A stretch of DNA of 28,910 bases from Roseiarcus sp050015575 (GTDB lineage Bacteria > Pseudomonadota > Alphaproteobacteria > Rhizobiales > Beijerinckiaceae). Positions 1 to 9,111 of this stretch are shown piece after piece. The first letter of the stretch is position 1. Every line of letters starts with the position of its first letter. The stretch is from positions 1 to 28,910 of the forward strand of contig JBEKBD010000025.1 of assembly GCA_050015575.1 (NCBI GenBank), read 5' to 3'. Made by a program: the position numbers and the translations under genes. A model generated the notes under the pieces. It ran no database searches, was not told the DNA's origin, and was given only the letters and a program-made list of their open reading frames with translations.

Positions 1-855
<855 letters not shown>

Positions 856-911
856 GGGTTCCCATCGACAGCGGCGCGGCCGGGAAGTCCCGAGCCGACC
901 CCGCCTGTCCC

Positions 912-947
912 AAACCGTCATTTAAGCGCGCTAGGCGCAATTGCCAA
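912..947 (-). promoter_or_regulatory. Candidate sigma-70-type promoter for ftsH
   Basis: On the minus strand TTGGCA (947-942) and TAAATG (924-919) are separated by 17 bases. Transcription would begin near 912, giving a leader of about 57 bases to the ATG at 855. The rest of 856-1019, between the permease stop and ftsH, shows only weak GC hairpins. Assigned by eye from box similarity and spacing. Confidence 0.4.
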
Positions 948-1019
948 GTGAAGCCGAAGATTTTGAACGCCGCGCGAACAGCGGCGCCGGCGGCTTTTCC
1001 GCTAGAGGCGGCGCTTATT

Positions 1020-3482
1020 CTAGAGTTCGCGCAGGAATGCGGCGGGCTTTTGACCGAGGATGCGCCACGCGCCGATCATGCCCAGCGCGACGGTGAGCGC
1101 CAGCCCCGCCCCAGCCGCGGCGAGGGCCGGCTCGGGCGCGAAGACGAAATCGAGGCCCATGACGCGCACGACGACGACATAGGCCGCCAACGCTCCGGCC
1201 GCGACGCCGAACGTCGCCGTCGCCGCGCCAAGCAGCGCATATTCGATCAGAAACGTCGCCATCAGGCGAGCGCGCGTCGCGCCCAATATCTTCAGGATCA
1301 CGGCGTCGAGGATGCGGGCGCGCCGATTGGCGGCGAGCGCGCTCGCCAGCACCAGAATCGAGGACGCCAGCGCGACGCCCGAGGCCGAGCGGATCGCCAA
1401 CGCCAATTTGGCGGTCAGCGCCTCGATCGTCTCCAGCGCATCGCGCACTTCGACCGCCGCGATGGAGGGAAAGTCGTGCGCCGCGGCCTTCATCAGCGCG
1501 CTCTCGTCCGCCCCGTCCGGCAGCGCCGCGGTGACGAGCGCCGTATAGGGCGCCCCTTTGAAGGCGTCGGGGGTGAAGACGAAGACAAAATTGATGCCGA
1601 GGCTTCGCCAGTTGACCTTTCGCAAGTTGCTGATCGTCGCCGTGACCTCGCGGCCGAGGACGTTGAGCGTGATCGCGTCGCCGATCTTGACGCCGAGCCC
1701 TTCGGCGACGCCCGCCTCGAGCGAAACCAGCGGCGGCCCGGAATAGTCGGCCGGCCACCATCGCCCGGCGACGACTTGCGACCCCTCGGGCGGCGCGTCG
1801 GCGAAGGTGACGCCGCGATCGCCTTCGAGAACCCAGGCGACGCTTTCCCTGGGCTTGAAGCTTTCCGCGGGGACGTCGCCGATCCTGACGACGCGGCCGC
1901 GCAACATCGGCGCTTCGACGATTTTGGCCCGCGGCGCCTCCCGGCTGAGAAAGCGGCGGAACGCGGCGATTTCGCCGCTGCGCACGTCGAGAAAATAGAA
2001 GCTCGGCGTTTCCCCGAGCGTGGCGCGCCGCAACTCGCCGCGCAGATTGGAATCGACCAGGGTCAGCGCGACCAGAACCGCCAGACCGAGCCCGAGCGAC
2101 AGCACGACCGAAGGAGTCGGCGCGCCGGGCCGACAGAGATTGGCGATCGCCATGCGCCAAACGACCGAACGCGCGCGCGGCGCCCGGCGCGCCAGCGCCA
2201 TCGCGCTCGCCGCGACGAGCCGCAGCGCGCCGAGCGCGAGCCCCGTCGCGACCGCCACATCGATCGCGATCGAGCGCTGCGGGCTGGAAACCGCAACGTC
2301 GTGCGCGCGCCCTAGCGGCGCGACGGCGAAGACGAACGCCGTCAGCACGCCATAGAGCGCGCCGAGCGCGATTTCGCTGGGGTAGATCGCCGGCGCCATC
2401 GGCAACGGCAGAACGGAGCCGAACAGCGCCGCGACGGCGAACGGAGTCGCCGCCCCGATCGCCAGTCCTGCGCCGGCGCCGATCAGCGCCACGGCGAGAA
2501 ATTCGATCAGCGCCAGCGCGACGACCGCGCCGCCGCTCGCGCCGAGCGCCTTGAGGATAGCCAGGGTCGCGCGCTTGCGCTCGACGAAGCCTTGAGCCGC
2601 GTTGGCGACGCCGACGCCGCCGACGACGAGCGCAATCAAGCCGACCAGAGCGAGGAACTCGCCGAAGCGGTCGAGGTCGCGCGAAAACTCCGGCGAGACG
2701 TTCGCGCGCGTTCGGATCTCCCAACCCGCCTCGGGGAACGCCGCCTTCGCCGCGTCGACGAACGCCTCGAGGGCGGCCGCGTTCGGCGGCGCGCCGCCCG
2801 CGCCCACAAGCACGCGCGTCGTCCAGCGGACGAGCGCGCCGGGTTGGTTCAAGCCGCTGGCCGCCAGCGCGTCCTGCGAAATCAGCACGCGCGGGCCAAG
2901 GCCGACGCCGGTCGCGAGGCGGTCCGGCTCCGAGGCCAGTTTGGCGCGAATCTCGAAGCGCGCCGCGCCGAGGTCGAAGGCATCGCCGACCTCGAGGCCC
3001 AGCCGGTCGAGCAACGTCTTTTCGACCGCGGCGCCGAAGCGATTCTCCCGCTTCGCCAGCGCCGCGCCCGGCGTCGTCGCGGGATCGAAAACCGCCCGAC
3101 CGATCCGCGGCCAGCTTTCGTCGACCGCCTTGACCTCGACGAGGGCCGTTTGCCCCGCGTCGCCGCGCGCCATCGCGCGCATAGTGGCGACGGTCGAGAG
3201 TCGGCCACGGGTTTGCAGGAACGCCCGTTCCTCGGTGAGCAGTTCGCGGTGGATCAGCGAAAACGACGCATCGCCATCGAGGATCGTCCGCCCGTCGCGC
3301 GCCAGCCCGTCGTCGAGCGCGCGCGCCAGCGAATTGACCGCGACGATCGCGGCGACGCCGAGTGCGATGCAGACGAGGAAGATGCGCAGGCCCGCCAGCC
3401 CTCCGCGCAAATCGCGAAGCGCCAGGCGCGCGAGCGCAAGGGGCGCCAAGCGCCGCGGCGGCGCAGACGGCGGCTCGTTCAT
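1020..3482 (-). CDS. YbbP-like FtsX-family ABC transporter permease
   Basis: Large inner-membrane permease, 820 residues, of the MacB/LolC/FtsX superfamily, similar in size and layout to E. coli YbbP. One membrane segment lies near residues 33-54, followed by a long extracytoplasmic domain. A cluster of membrane segments follows (about 270-300, 318-355, 372-392 and two more before 480), then a second extracytoplasmic region and three C-terminal membrane segments. This is the duplicated FtsX arrangement. The start ATG (3482-3480) overlaps the TGA of the upstream ATPase as ATGA, so the two are translationally coupled and should form one transporter. Relatives in this superfamily act on lipoproteins, lipids or exported proteins rather than importing small solutes. 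The substrate is unknown, but the neighbouring esterase TesA is a conserved partner of ybbA-ybbP. Confidence 0.88.
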   Translation of the reverse strand: MNEPPSAPPRRLAPLALARLALRDLRGGLAGLRIFLVCIALGVAAIVAVNSLARALDDGLARDGRTILDGDASFSLIHRELLTEERAFLQTRGRLSTVATMRAMARGDAGQTALVEVKAVDESWPRIGRAVFDPATTPGAALAKRENRFGAAVEKTLLDRLGLEVGDAFDLGAARFEIRAKLASEPDRLATGVGLGPRVLISQDALAASGLNQPGALVRWTTRVLVGAGGAPPNAAALEAFVDAAKAAFPEAGWEIRTRANVSPEFSRDLDRFGEFLALVGLIALVVGGVGVANAAQGFVERKRATLAILKALGASGGAVVALALIEFLAVALIGAGAGLAIGAATPFAVAALFGSVLPLPMAPAIYPSEIALGALYGVLTAFVFAVAPLGRAHDVAVSSPQRSIAIDVAVATGLALGALRLVAASAMALARRAPRARSVVWRMAIANLCRPGAPTPSVVLSLGLGLAVLVALTLVDSNLRGELRRATLGETPSFYFLDVRSGEIAAFRRFLSREAPRAKIVEAPMLRGRVVRIGDVPAESFKPRESVAWVLEGDRGVTFADAPPEGSQVVAGRWWPADYSGPPLVSLEAGVAEGLGVKIGDAITLNVLGREVTATISNLRKVNWRSLGINFVFVFTPDAFKGAPYTALVTAALPDGADESALMKAAAHDFPSIAAVEVRDALETIEALTAKLALAIRSASGVALASSILVLASALAANRRARILDAVILKILGATRARLMATFLIEYALLGAATATFGVAAGALAAYVVVVRVMGLDFVFAPEPALAAAGAGLALTVALGMIGAWRILGQKPAAFLREL

Positions 3483-4168
3483 GCGAGCGCCGGGGGGAGC
3501 GCTTCGAGCGCGCCCGAACGCATGCGCAACGTCCGGTCGCAGCGCTGGGCGAGCGCGGGATCGTGGGTGACGAGAGCCAGCGTGGCGCCGCGGCGCGAGG
3601 GCGCGTCAAACAAGAGATCGATGATCGCGCGCCCGGTCGCCTCGTCGAGGTTGCCCGTCGGTTCGTCGGCGATCAGCAGCGAGGGCCGCGGCGCCAAGGC
3701 GCGCGCCAGCGCGACGCGCTGCTGCTCGCCGCCCGAAAGCTGGGCGGGATAATGTCCCTGGCGTTCGGCGAGCCCGACGAGCGCCAATTCCTTCGCCGCG
3801 CGGGCGAACGCGTCGGGAGCGCCGGCGAGCTCCAGCGGCGCCGCGACGTTTTCGAGCGCGGTCATCGTCGGGATGAGATGGAAGGACTGGAAGACGATGC
3901 CGATCCGCGCGCCGCGGAAGCGCGCTAATTCGTCCTCGCCCATCGCCTGGATGGCGACGCCGTCGACGACGACCGAGCCGCTGTCCGGCCGCTCCAGGCC
4001 GCCCATGGTCATCAGCAACGTCGACTTGCCGGCGCCGGACGGTCCGACGAGGCCGACCGCCTCGCCCTGGTCGATTGTCAAGTTGACATGGCGCAATATA
4101 TGCACCCTGGCCGCGCCTTCGCCGAGGCTCAGGTCGACGTCGCGCAATTCGATCGCAGGGGCCGCCAT
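3479..4168 (-). CDS. YbbA-like ABC transporter ATP-binding protein
   Basis: Cytoplasmic ATPase subunit, 229 residues, of the LolD/MacB-type family. Visible motifs are Walker A GPSGAGKST (residues 42-50), Q-loop FQSFHLIP, signature LSGGEQQRVALARAL, Walker B LLIADEPTGNLD, and the switch histidine in VTHDP. It energises the YbbP-like permease encoded directly downstream with a 4-base overlap. Its ATG is at 4168-4166, and the divergent tesA start lies at 4170, so there is no intergenic space. Any promoter for this operon must sit inside tesA coding DNA. Confidence 0.92.
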   Translation of the reverse strand: MAAPAIELRDVDLSLGEGAARVHILRHVNLTIDQGEAVGLVGPSGAGKSTLLMTMGGLERPDSGSVVVDGVAIQAMGEDELARFRGARIGIVFQSFHLIPTMTALENVAAPLELAGAPDAFARAAKELALVGLAERQGHYPAQLSGGEQQRVALARALAPRPSLLIADEPTGNLDEATGRAIIDLLFDAPSRRGATLALVTHDPALAQRCDRTLRMRSGALEALPPALA

Positions 4169-4169
4169 C

Positions 4170-4847
4170 GTGACGAGAATCCTTCGGCTGGGGAACGCCT
4201 CATATGGGCATTGGCGCGTCCGCGTCCAGGTCTTCGCCCTGGCGCTCGCCGCCGCGCTGACCGCCGTCGGCGCGCCGGCCGGGGCGCGCCCGCTGCATGT
4301 CGTCGCGCTCGGCGACAGCCTGACCGCCGGCTACGGGCTGGCGCCGGGCGAGGCGTTTCCCGACGCCCTCCAGCGCGCCCTCAAGGCGCGCGGCTGGGAC
4401 GTCGCGGTCGCCAACGCCGGCGTTTCGGGCGAAACCGCGGAGGACGGGCTGGCGCGCTACGATTGGAGCGTGCCTGCGGGCACGGACGCGCTGATCGTCG
4501 AACTCGGCGCCAACGACATGCTGCGCGGCCTCGACCCCGCCGCCGCCGAGGCATCGCTGGCGCAAATCCTCGACAAGGCGCGCGCGGCCCATATTGCGAC
4601 GCTGCTCGCCGGCATGCGCGCGATTCCCAATTTCGGCCCCGACTATCAGCGGCGCTTCGACGCGATCTATCCCGATCTGGCCAAGAATACCGGCGTCGCG
4701 CTCTATCCCTTCTTTCTCGACGGGGTCGTCGGCGATCCCACGCTCGTTCAACCCGACGGATTGCATCCGACGCGCGAAGGCGTGGAGAAAATCGCCGCCG
4801 CGATCCTGCCGAGCGTCGAAGGCGTGCTCGCCGAGGTCAAGCCGTAA
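4170..4847 (+). CDS. tesA: Arylesterase / acyl-CoA thioesterase I-type SGNH hydrolase, TesA
   Basis: Periplasmic GDSL-family lipase or esterase, 225 residues. The SGNH blocks are complete: nucleophile serine in ALGDSLTAGYG, glycine/asparagine blocks including ELGANDMLRG, and the Asp-x-x-His pair in DGLHPTREG. The first ~40 residues look like a signal peptide: several arginines, then an alanine/leucine core ending in GAPAGA before RPLHVV. I place the start at GTG 4170. A Shine-Dalgarno-like AGGGG (4157-4161) sits 8 bases upstream, no in-frame ATG exists between it and the signal core, and a longer reading would run into the antisense of the ATPase gene. The enzyme hydrolyses acyl thioesters or aryl esters. 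Its head-to-head position with ybbA-ybbP matches the enterobacterial arrangement. Confidence 0.88.
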   Translation: MTRILRLGNASYGHWRVRVQVFALALAAALTAVGAPAGARPLHVVALGDSLTAGYGLAPGEAFPDALQRALKARGWDVAVANAGVSGETAEDGLARYDWSVPAGTDALIVELGANDMLRGLDPAAAEASLAQILDKARAAHIATLLAGMRAIPNFGPDYQRRFDAIYPDLAKNTGVALYPFFLDGVVGDPTLVQPDGLHPTREGVEKIAAAILPSVEGVLAEVKP

Positions 4848-4970
4848 CGCTGCGGGCGAAGACCGCGCCCTTGCGCGCCGACGCGGCTTTGCCGTAGAGC
4901 GTGCGGCGATCGGATCGACGCCCGCCGTCATGCGCCGTCAGCGCCTGTTCGAGAGAAAGGTTCGTCGCCC

Positions 4971-5834
4971 ATGTCCGCCGCGCGCTACGTCTTGACCCTA
5001 TCTTGCGCCGATCGGCCCGGAATCGTCGCCAAGGTTTCGATGGCGTTGTTCGAGGGCGGGTTCAACATCCTCGAAGCCCAGCAGTTCGACGACGTCGAAA
5101 CCGGCAATTTCTTCATGCGCGTGGCGTTCGACGGCGTCGGCGAGGGAGCCGACGTCGCCGCGTTGCGCGTCACGTTCGCCGACCTCGCCGCCGAATTGAA
5201 GATGACCTGGGCGATGCGCGCCGAGAAGGAAAAGAAGCGCGTGGCGCTGCTGGTTTCGCGCTTCGACCATTGCCTGGTCGATCTCCTCTATCGCTGGCGC
5301 AACGGCGAGCTGGCGATGGAGATCGTCGCGATCATCGCCAACTATCCCCGCGAGACGTACGACCATATCGATTTCGACGAGATTCCGTTTCACTACCTGC
5401 CGGTGACCAAGCAGACCAAGATGGAGCAGGAGGCGCAGATCTGGGAGGTGGTGCGCGCCGCCAAGGCCGACGTCGTCGTGCTGGCGCGCTACATGCAGAT
5501 TCTCTCCGACGGGCTCGCCGCCAAGCTGCAGGGGCGCTGCATCAACATCCACCACTCGTTTCTGCCCGGCTTCAAAGGCGCCAATCCTTATCACCAGGCG
5601 CACGCGCGCGGCGTGAAGCTGATCGGCGCCACCGCGCATTTCGTCACCGCCGAACTCGACGAAGGCCCGATCATCGAGCAGGACGTCGAGCGCATCAGCC
5701 ACAGCGACACGCCCGAAGACCTGGCGCGCAAGGGCCGGGACATCGAACGGCGCGTGCTGGCGCGCGCGCTCGGCAACCACCTCGAGGATCGCGTGCTGAT
5801 CAACGGCGGCAAGACGGTGGTGTTTTCGGGCTAG
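4971..5834 (+). CDS. purU: Formyltetrahydrofolate deformylase
   Basis: Hydrolyses 10-formyl-THF to formate and THF, balancing the one-carbon pool and supplying formate for purine synthesis. The protein has 287 residues, typical for PurU. An N-terminal ACT domain (about 5-75; SCADRPGIVAKVS, GFNILEAQQF) is followed by a formyltransferase domain (about 88-270). The catalytic Asn192 and His194 lie in INIHHSFLPG and Asp230 in AELDEGPII. The start ATG at 4971 is preceded by AAAGG about 8-10 bases upstream. The 123 bases before it hold no other gene. Its TAG stop (5832-5834) overlaps the TAG of the convergent downstream gene. Confidence 0.95.
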   Translation: MSAARYVLTLSCADRPGIVAKVSMALFEGGFNILEAQQFDDVETGNFFMRVAFDGVGEGADVAALRVTFADLAAELKMTWAMRAEKEKKRVALLVSRFDHCLVDLLYRWRNGELAMEIVAIIANYPRETYDHIDFDEIPFHYLPVTKQTKMEQEAQIWEVVRAAKADVVVLARYMQILSDGLAAKLQGRCINIHHSFLPGFKGANPYHQAHARGVKLIGATAHFVTAELDEGPIIEQDVERISHSDTPEDLARKGRDIERRVLARALGNHLEDRVLINGGKTVVFSG

Positions 5835-6652
5835 CGAAAGCGCCGCCACAGCGCCGCCGCCCAAGCGAACAGGCGGTTTTTGGCTTGGATGGCGGGCGAA
5901 CTGGGCGGAACCGGCGGCGCGCCGGGGCGGCTCTCGCAATTCTCGGAGAGACGCGAGAAGGCGATTTCGCCGTCGGTGAAATAGCGATCGCCGCCGCCGT
6001 TGCGCCCGAACAATGTCGGCCCGACGCCGCTGACCCAGTAGCTGGCCTCGACGATGCCGGCGGCGGCGAGGTCGGCGGTGAGAAAATCGCGCTCCGCGTC
6101 GATGTCGGCGTCGACGTGATGCGTCACTTGGCCGGTGAAATGGCTGACGCCGACGCTGCGGTCGAAGGTCGCCGCGCCGAGCCACACTGGCAGCCCGTCG
6201 TCGCCCGCCTCGAGCGCCTGCCACAATCGCACGTGATGGCGCGTGCTCGGCGATGCGCCCGAGGGCTTCTCGAACGCCAAGTCCTGCCGGCGCCCGTCGT
6301 AGACGAGGTCGCTGACCGGCGCCGTCGGGTAGGCGCGACGCAGCAGCACGCTGCCGACGATTTTCGCGCTCGAACGCCAGGTCACCGGATCGGCGGGGCG
6401 CCAGCCGGCCGCGCGCATCGCGCAAAGCACGTCGTCGCGTCGACCCTCCAGGCCGACGTTAAGCGCGTCGCCGGGAATGCCGAGCGAAGTCCGCGTCGTC
6501 ATCGCCTTGTCGGCGAGCGCGCCCTGGCGCTCGTAATGGCGCCACCACGCCGGCGCGAGCCCGTAGGCGACCGAGACGTAGCACGCGGCGAGGATGGCGA
6601 ACGCAACGATCGCTCGGCGCGCCGTTGCGCGGATGGCGGGACTTGGCGACAT
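5831..6652 (-). CDS. LssY C-terminal domain-like membrane-anchored protein, function unknown
   Basis: 273 residues. A single membrane segment near residues 12-33 is preceded by arginines, so the bulk should face the periplasm. The body (LNVGLEGRRDDVLCAMRAAGW, then WLGAATFDRSVGVS, HFTGQVTHHVDADIDAERDFL and the ending YWVSGVGPTLFGRNGGGDRYFTDGEIAF) resembles the stand-alone domain named after the C-terminus of Legionella LssY. That domain's biochemical role is unknown. In LssY proteins it is fused to PAP2-phosphatase or DedA-like membrane modules; here it is alone. The stop codon shares the palindrome CTAG with purU. Family assignment is from remembered motif pattern, so moderate. A weak promoter (TTGCTT, 17 bases, CAAAAT) lies just upstream on this strand. 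Confidence 0.7.
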   Translation of the reverse strand: MSPSPAIRATARRAIVAFAILAACYVSVAYGLAPAWWRHYERQGALADKAMTTRTSLGIPGDALNVGLEGRRDDVLCAMRAAGWRPADPVTWRSSAKIVGSVLLRRAYPTAPVSDLVYDGRRQDLAFEKPSGASPSTRHHVRLWQALEAGDDGLPVWLGAATFDRSVGVSHFTGQVTHHVDADIDAERDFLTADLAAAGIVEASYWVSGVGPTLFGRNGGGDRYFTDGEIAFSRLSENCESRPGAPPVPPSSPAIQAKNRLFAWAAALWRRFR

Positions 6653-6827
6653 GGGCCGTGATTTTGCGGGCGCCTTGGCCTAAAAGCAATCGCTCCGCGG
6701 CGCGGGGCAAGGCGCTGGCGGGCGCAAGCGGACGGCGCCGTAACAAACCGGACGCCTCGGGCGAAAGACGGACGCGCGTTCCCTTGGCGAGGGACCGCCT
6801 GATCCATGGCCGCCGGAGAGACGAGCG

Positions 6828-7229
6828 ATGAAACAAGAGGCCTTTCCCGTCACCCATAGCGAGGCGGAGTGGCGCGCGCTGCTCAGCCCTGAGCAATACG
6901 CGATCATGCGCGAGCACGGCACCGAGCGCGCCGGGAGCTGCGCGCTCAATACCGAGAAGCGGCCAGGCATGTTCTCCTGCGCGGGCTGCGGCCAGCCGCT
7001 GTTCGCTTCCGCGACCAAGTTCGACAGCGGCACGGGCTGGCCGAGCTTCAACGATCCCGTGCCCGGATCGGTGGCGACGACCGTCGACCAGAGCTGGGGC
7101 ATGACCCGCACCGAGGTCCATTGCGCGCGCTGCGGCTCGCATCTCGGCCACGTTTTCCCCGACGGCCCGCCGCCGACCCATCTGCGCTATTGCATCAACG
7201 GCGTCGCGACGAATTTCGATCCCGCTTGA
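6828..7229 (+). CDS. msrB: Peptide-methionine (R)-S-oxide reductase MsrB
   Basis: Reduces the R epimer of methionine sulfoxide in proteins. 133 residues, full length for the single-domain form. Structural zinc is bound by Cys51/Cys54 (CAGC) and Cys99/Cys102 (CARC). The catalytic Cys122 is in RYCINGVA. The segment SGTGWPSF carries Thr where some MsrBs have a recycling cysteine, so regeneration may use another cysteine such as Cys38 or act directly with thioredoxin. No signal peptide, so cytoplasmic. The 175 bases upstream (6653-6827) carry the promoters of this gene and of the divergent LssY_C-like gene. It ends 34 bases before hemH and may be cotranscribed with it. Confidence 0.96.
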   Translation: MKQEAFPVTHSEAEWRALLSPEQYAIMREHGTERAGSCALNTEKRPGMFSCAGCGQPLFASATKFDSGTGWPSFNDPVPGSVATTVDQSWGMTRTEVHCARCGSHLGHVFPDGPPPTHLRYCINGVATNFDPA

Positions 7230-7263
7230 CGGCCGGCGTCATCGCGCCGACAAAGCCGTGGCC

Positions 7264-8328
7264 ATGAACGCGCCGAACTCGCCCGACGCCTTTCGCGCCT
7301 CGCGGCGCCCGCAGGGCCACCCGCCGATCAAAAGCGGTCGCGTCGGCGCGCTGCTGGTCAACCTCGGCACCCCCGAGGCGACCGACTATTGGTCGATGCG
7401 CCGCTACCTCAAGGAATTCCTGTCCGACCGGCGCGTGATCGAAGCGCCGCGGCCCGTTTGGTGGCTGATCCTCAACCTCGTCATCCTGACCCGGAGGCCG
7501 GCCGTCAGAGGGCGCGACTACGCCTCGATCTGGAACCGCGAACGCAATGAAGGTCCGCTGAAGACCATCACGCGATCCCAAGCGGAAAGACTCGCCGCGG
7601 CGCTGGCGCTCGGAGCGGGCGAGGGCCGCGTCGAAGTCGACTGGGCGATGCGCTACGGCAAGCCGTCGATCGCCGAGCGCCTCGCCGCGCTGCAGGACAA
7701 GGGATGCGACCGCATTTTGCTCGTCCCGCTTTATCCGCAATATTGCGCGGCGACGACCGCGACGGTGTGCGACAAGGCGTTCGACGCGCTGAAACGTCTG
7801 CGTTGGCAGCCGACGTTGCGCGTCGCCGCGCCCTATTACGACGATCCCGTCTATATCGAGGCGCTGGCGCGCTCTACGCGCGCCGCGCTGGCGAAGCTCG
7901 ACTTCGAGCCGGAAGTCCTCCTCGCCTCGTTCCATGGAATCCCACGCGCCTATTTCGACAAGGGCGATCCCTATTATTGCCATTGCGCCAAGACGACGCG
8001 GCTGCTCGGCGAAGCGCTGGGGCTGCCGCCCGAGCGCCTGCGCATGACCTTCCAGTCGCGCTTCGGGCGCGCCGAATGGCTGCAGCCCTACACGGCCGAA
8101 ACCGTGAAGGCGCTGGGGGTTGACGGCGTCAGGCGCCTCGCCGTCGTCACGCCCGGCTTTGCCGCCGATTGCCTGGAGACGCTGGAAGAGATCGGCGTCG
8201 AGAACGCCGACACTTTTCACGCCGCCGGCGGCGAGAAATTCGCCGCGCTGCCGTGCCTCAACGACAGCGAGGACGGCATGCGCGCGCTCGAGGCGGTGGC
8301 GCGGCGGGAGCTGGCGGGGTGGATGTGA
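7264..8328 (+). CDS. hemH: Ferrochelatase
   Basis: Inserts Fe(II) into protoporphyrin IX, the last step of protoheme synthesis. 354 residues from ATG 7264; a GTG at 7258 would add two residues, and neither has a clear ribosome site. Recognisable blocks are GALLVNLGTPEATDYWSMRRYLKEF at the start (known ferrochelatase N-terminus), YASIWNRERNEGPLKTI, the metal-binding histidine in LLASFHGIP, PYYCHC, FQSRFGRAEWLQPYT, and the conserved glutamate region CLETLEEIG. The C-terminus has no membrane tail, as expected for a proteobacterial enzyme. The first ~20 residues before the core are variable and proline-rich. Confidence 0.95.
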   Translation: MNAPNSPDAFRASRRPQGHPPIKSGRVGALLVNLGTPEATDYWSMRRYLKEFLSDRRVIEAPRPVWWLILNLVILTRRPAVRGRDYASIWNRERNEGPLKTITRSQAERLAAALALGAGEGRVEVDWAMRYGKPSIAERLAALQDKGCDRILLVPLYPQYCAATTATVCDKAFDALKRLRWQPTLRVAAPYYDDPVYIEALARSTRAALAKLDFEPEVLLASFHGIPRAYFDKGDPYYCHCAKTTRLLGEALGLPPERLRMTFQSRFGRAEWLQPYTAETVKALGVDGVRRLAVVTPGFAADCLETLEEIGVENADTFHAAGGEKFAALPCLNDSEDGMRALEAVARRELAGWM

Positions 8329-8365
8329 GGGGGCTTGCGCACGATTGGCTCGGCTCGCCCTCGGC

Positions 8366-8809
8366 TCACGTTGACGCGCTCTCGCCGTCGCGCCACGGAT
8401 TGAAGACGGCGGCGCGCGCTTTTTCGAAGTCGCCCGTGTCGCGCGTGACGACCGTCAGCCCGTAGTGCATCGCCGTCGCCGCGATGATGAGGTCGGGTTG
8501 CGAATAGGTGTGGCGCGCCTTGCGCCCGGCCTCGACGAGGAGGCGCCACTTGAGCATCACGTCTTCGCTCACCGGCAGCGTTCTCTGAGCGAACATCGGT
8601 CGCAGAGTCTGAGCGAGCCAATCGTTGAGTTCGGCGCGGCGCGCCGCGTCGGCGACGCGTTCGATGCCGAAGCGAATCTCGGCGAATGTCACGACGCTGA
8701 CGAAAAGCGATTCGAGCGGTTGCGCGGCGACGAACGCCACGACCTTTGGTTCCGGCCGCGCGCGACGCAGCTCGCTCAGGATATTCGTATCGAGCAGCCA
8801 GGCCTTCAC
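8366..8809 (-). CDS. PIN-domain toxin, VapC-type ribonuclease
   Basis: 147-residue PIN-domain protein. The acidic residues of the nuclease centre are Asp7 in LLDTNILSEL, Glu44 in TFAEIRFG, Asp106 in SQPDLIIAATA, and Asp124/Asp127 in TRDTGDF. VapC toxins cleave tRNA or rRNA, and the antitoxin encoded just upstream blocks them. The start is GTG 8809-8807, overlapping the antitoxin TGA as GTGA, which signals tight translational coupling. A longer reading of the frame upstream only repeats antitoxin DNA out of frame. All catalytic acids are present, so the toxin looks intact. It ends 37 bases from hemH, convergent. Confidence 0.93.
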   Translation of the reverse strand: MKAWLLDTNILSELRRARPEPKVVAFVAAQPLESLFVSVVTFAEIRFGIERVADAARRAELNDWLAQTLRPMFAQRTLPVSEDVMLKWRLLVEAGRKARHTYSQPDLIIAATAMHYGLTVVTRDTGDFEKARAAVFNPWRDGESAST

Positions 8810-9102
8810 AGTTCGATGTCGCGCACCGGCGAGCGCTCGTCGCGGCTCGGCTCGATGTCGATTTCGCGACAGGGCGAGGCCTGCATCGCCGCGATCAGCG
8901 CCGCGCCGGTGCGCTCGCCCGCGAGGCGGCGGAATTCGTCCGCCGCGACGACCACCACCTCCTCGCGGCCGTGCACGGTGACGTGTTGCGGCCCTTCGTT
9001 GCGCGCCCGACGCACGAGTTCGCTGAAGCGCGCCTTCGCGTCTTGCAGCAGCCAACGCCCAGGCGGGCGCGAGGTTTTTGGCGGCGTCGCGATTCTAGTC
9101 AT
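8806..9102 (-). CDS. Phd/YefM-type antitoxin of the adjacent PIN toxin
   Basis: 98 residues. The segment WLLQDAKARFSELVRRARNEGPQHVTVHGREEVVVVAADEFRRL (residues ~17-60) has the Phd/YefM fold: a short helix that dimerises, then a beta strand and hairpin for DNA binding. The acidic C-terminal part (REIDIEPSRDERSPVRDIEL) would wrap the toxin. A 15-residue basic extension precedes the fold. The start ATG (9102-9100) lies inside a 17-base palindrome that is probably the autoregulatory operator, and no Shine-Dalgarno precedes it. It starts 32 bases after the ispH stop on the same strand. Confidence 0.88.
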   Translation of the reverse strand: MTRIATPPKTSRPPGRWLLQDAKARFSELVRRARNEGPQHVTVHGREEVVVVAADEFRRLAGERTGAALIAAMQASPCREIDIEPSRDERSPVRDIEL

Positions 9103-9111
9103 GCTGACTAG
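9095..9111. promoter_or_regulatory. Perfect palindrome over the antitoxin start codon, probable toxin-antitoxin operator
   Basis: CTAGTCA-TGC-TGACTAG is a perfect inverted repeat with 7-base arms and a 3-base spacer. It includes the antitoxin ATG (9102-9100) and overlaps the -10-like box. Phd-family antitoxins bind such palindromes in their own promoters, alone or with the toxin, to repress transcription. Seen directly; operator function is inferred. Confidence 0.65.
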
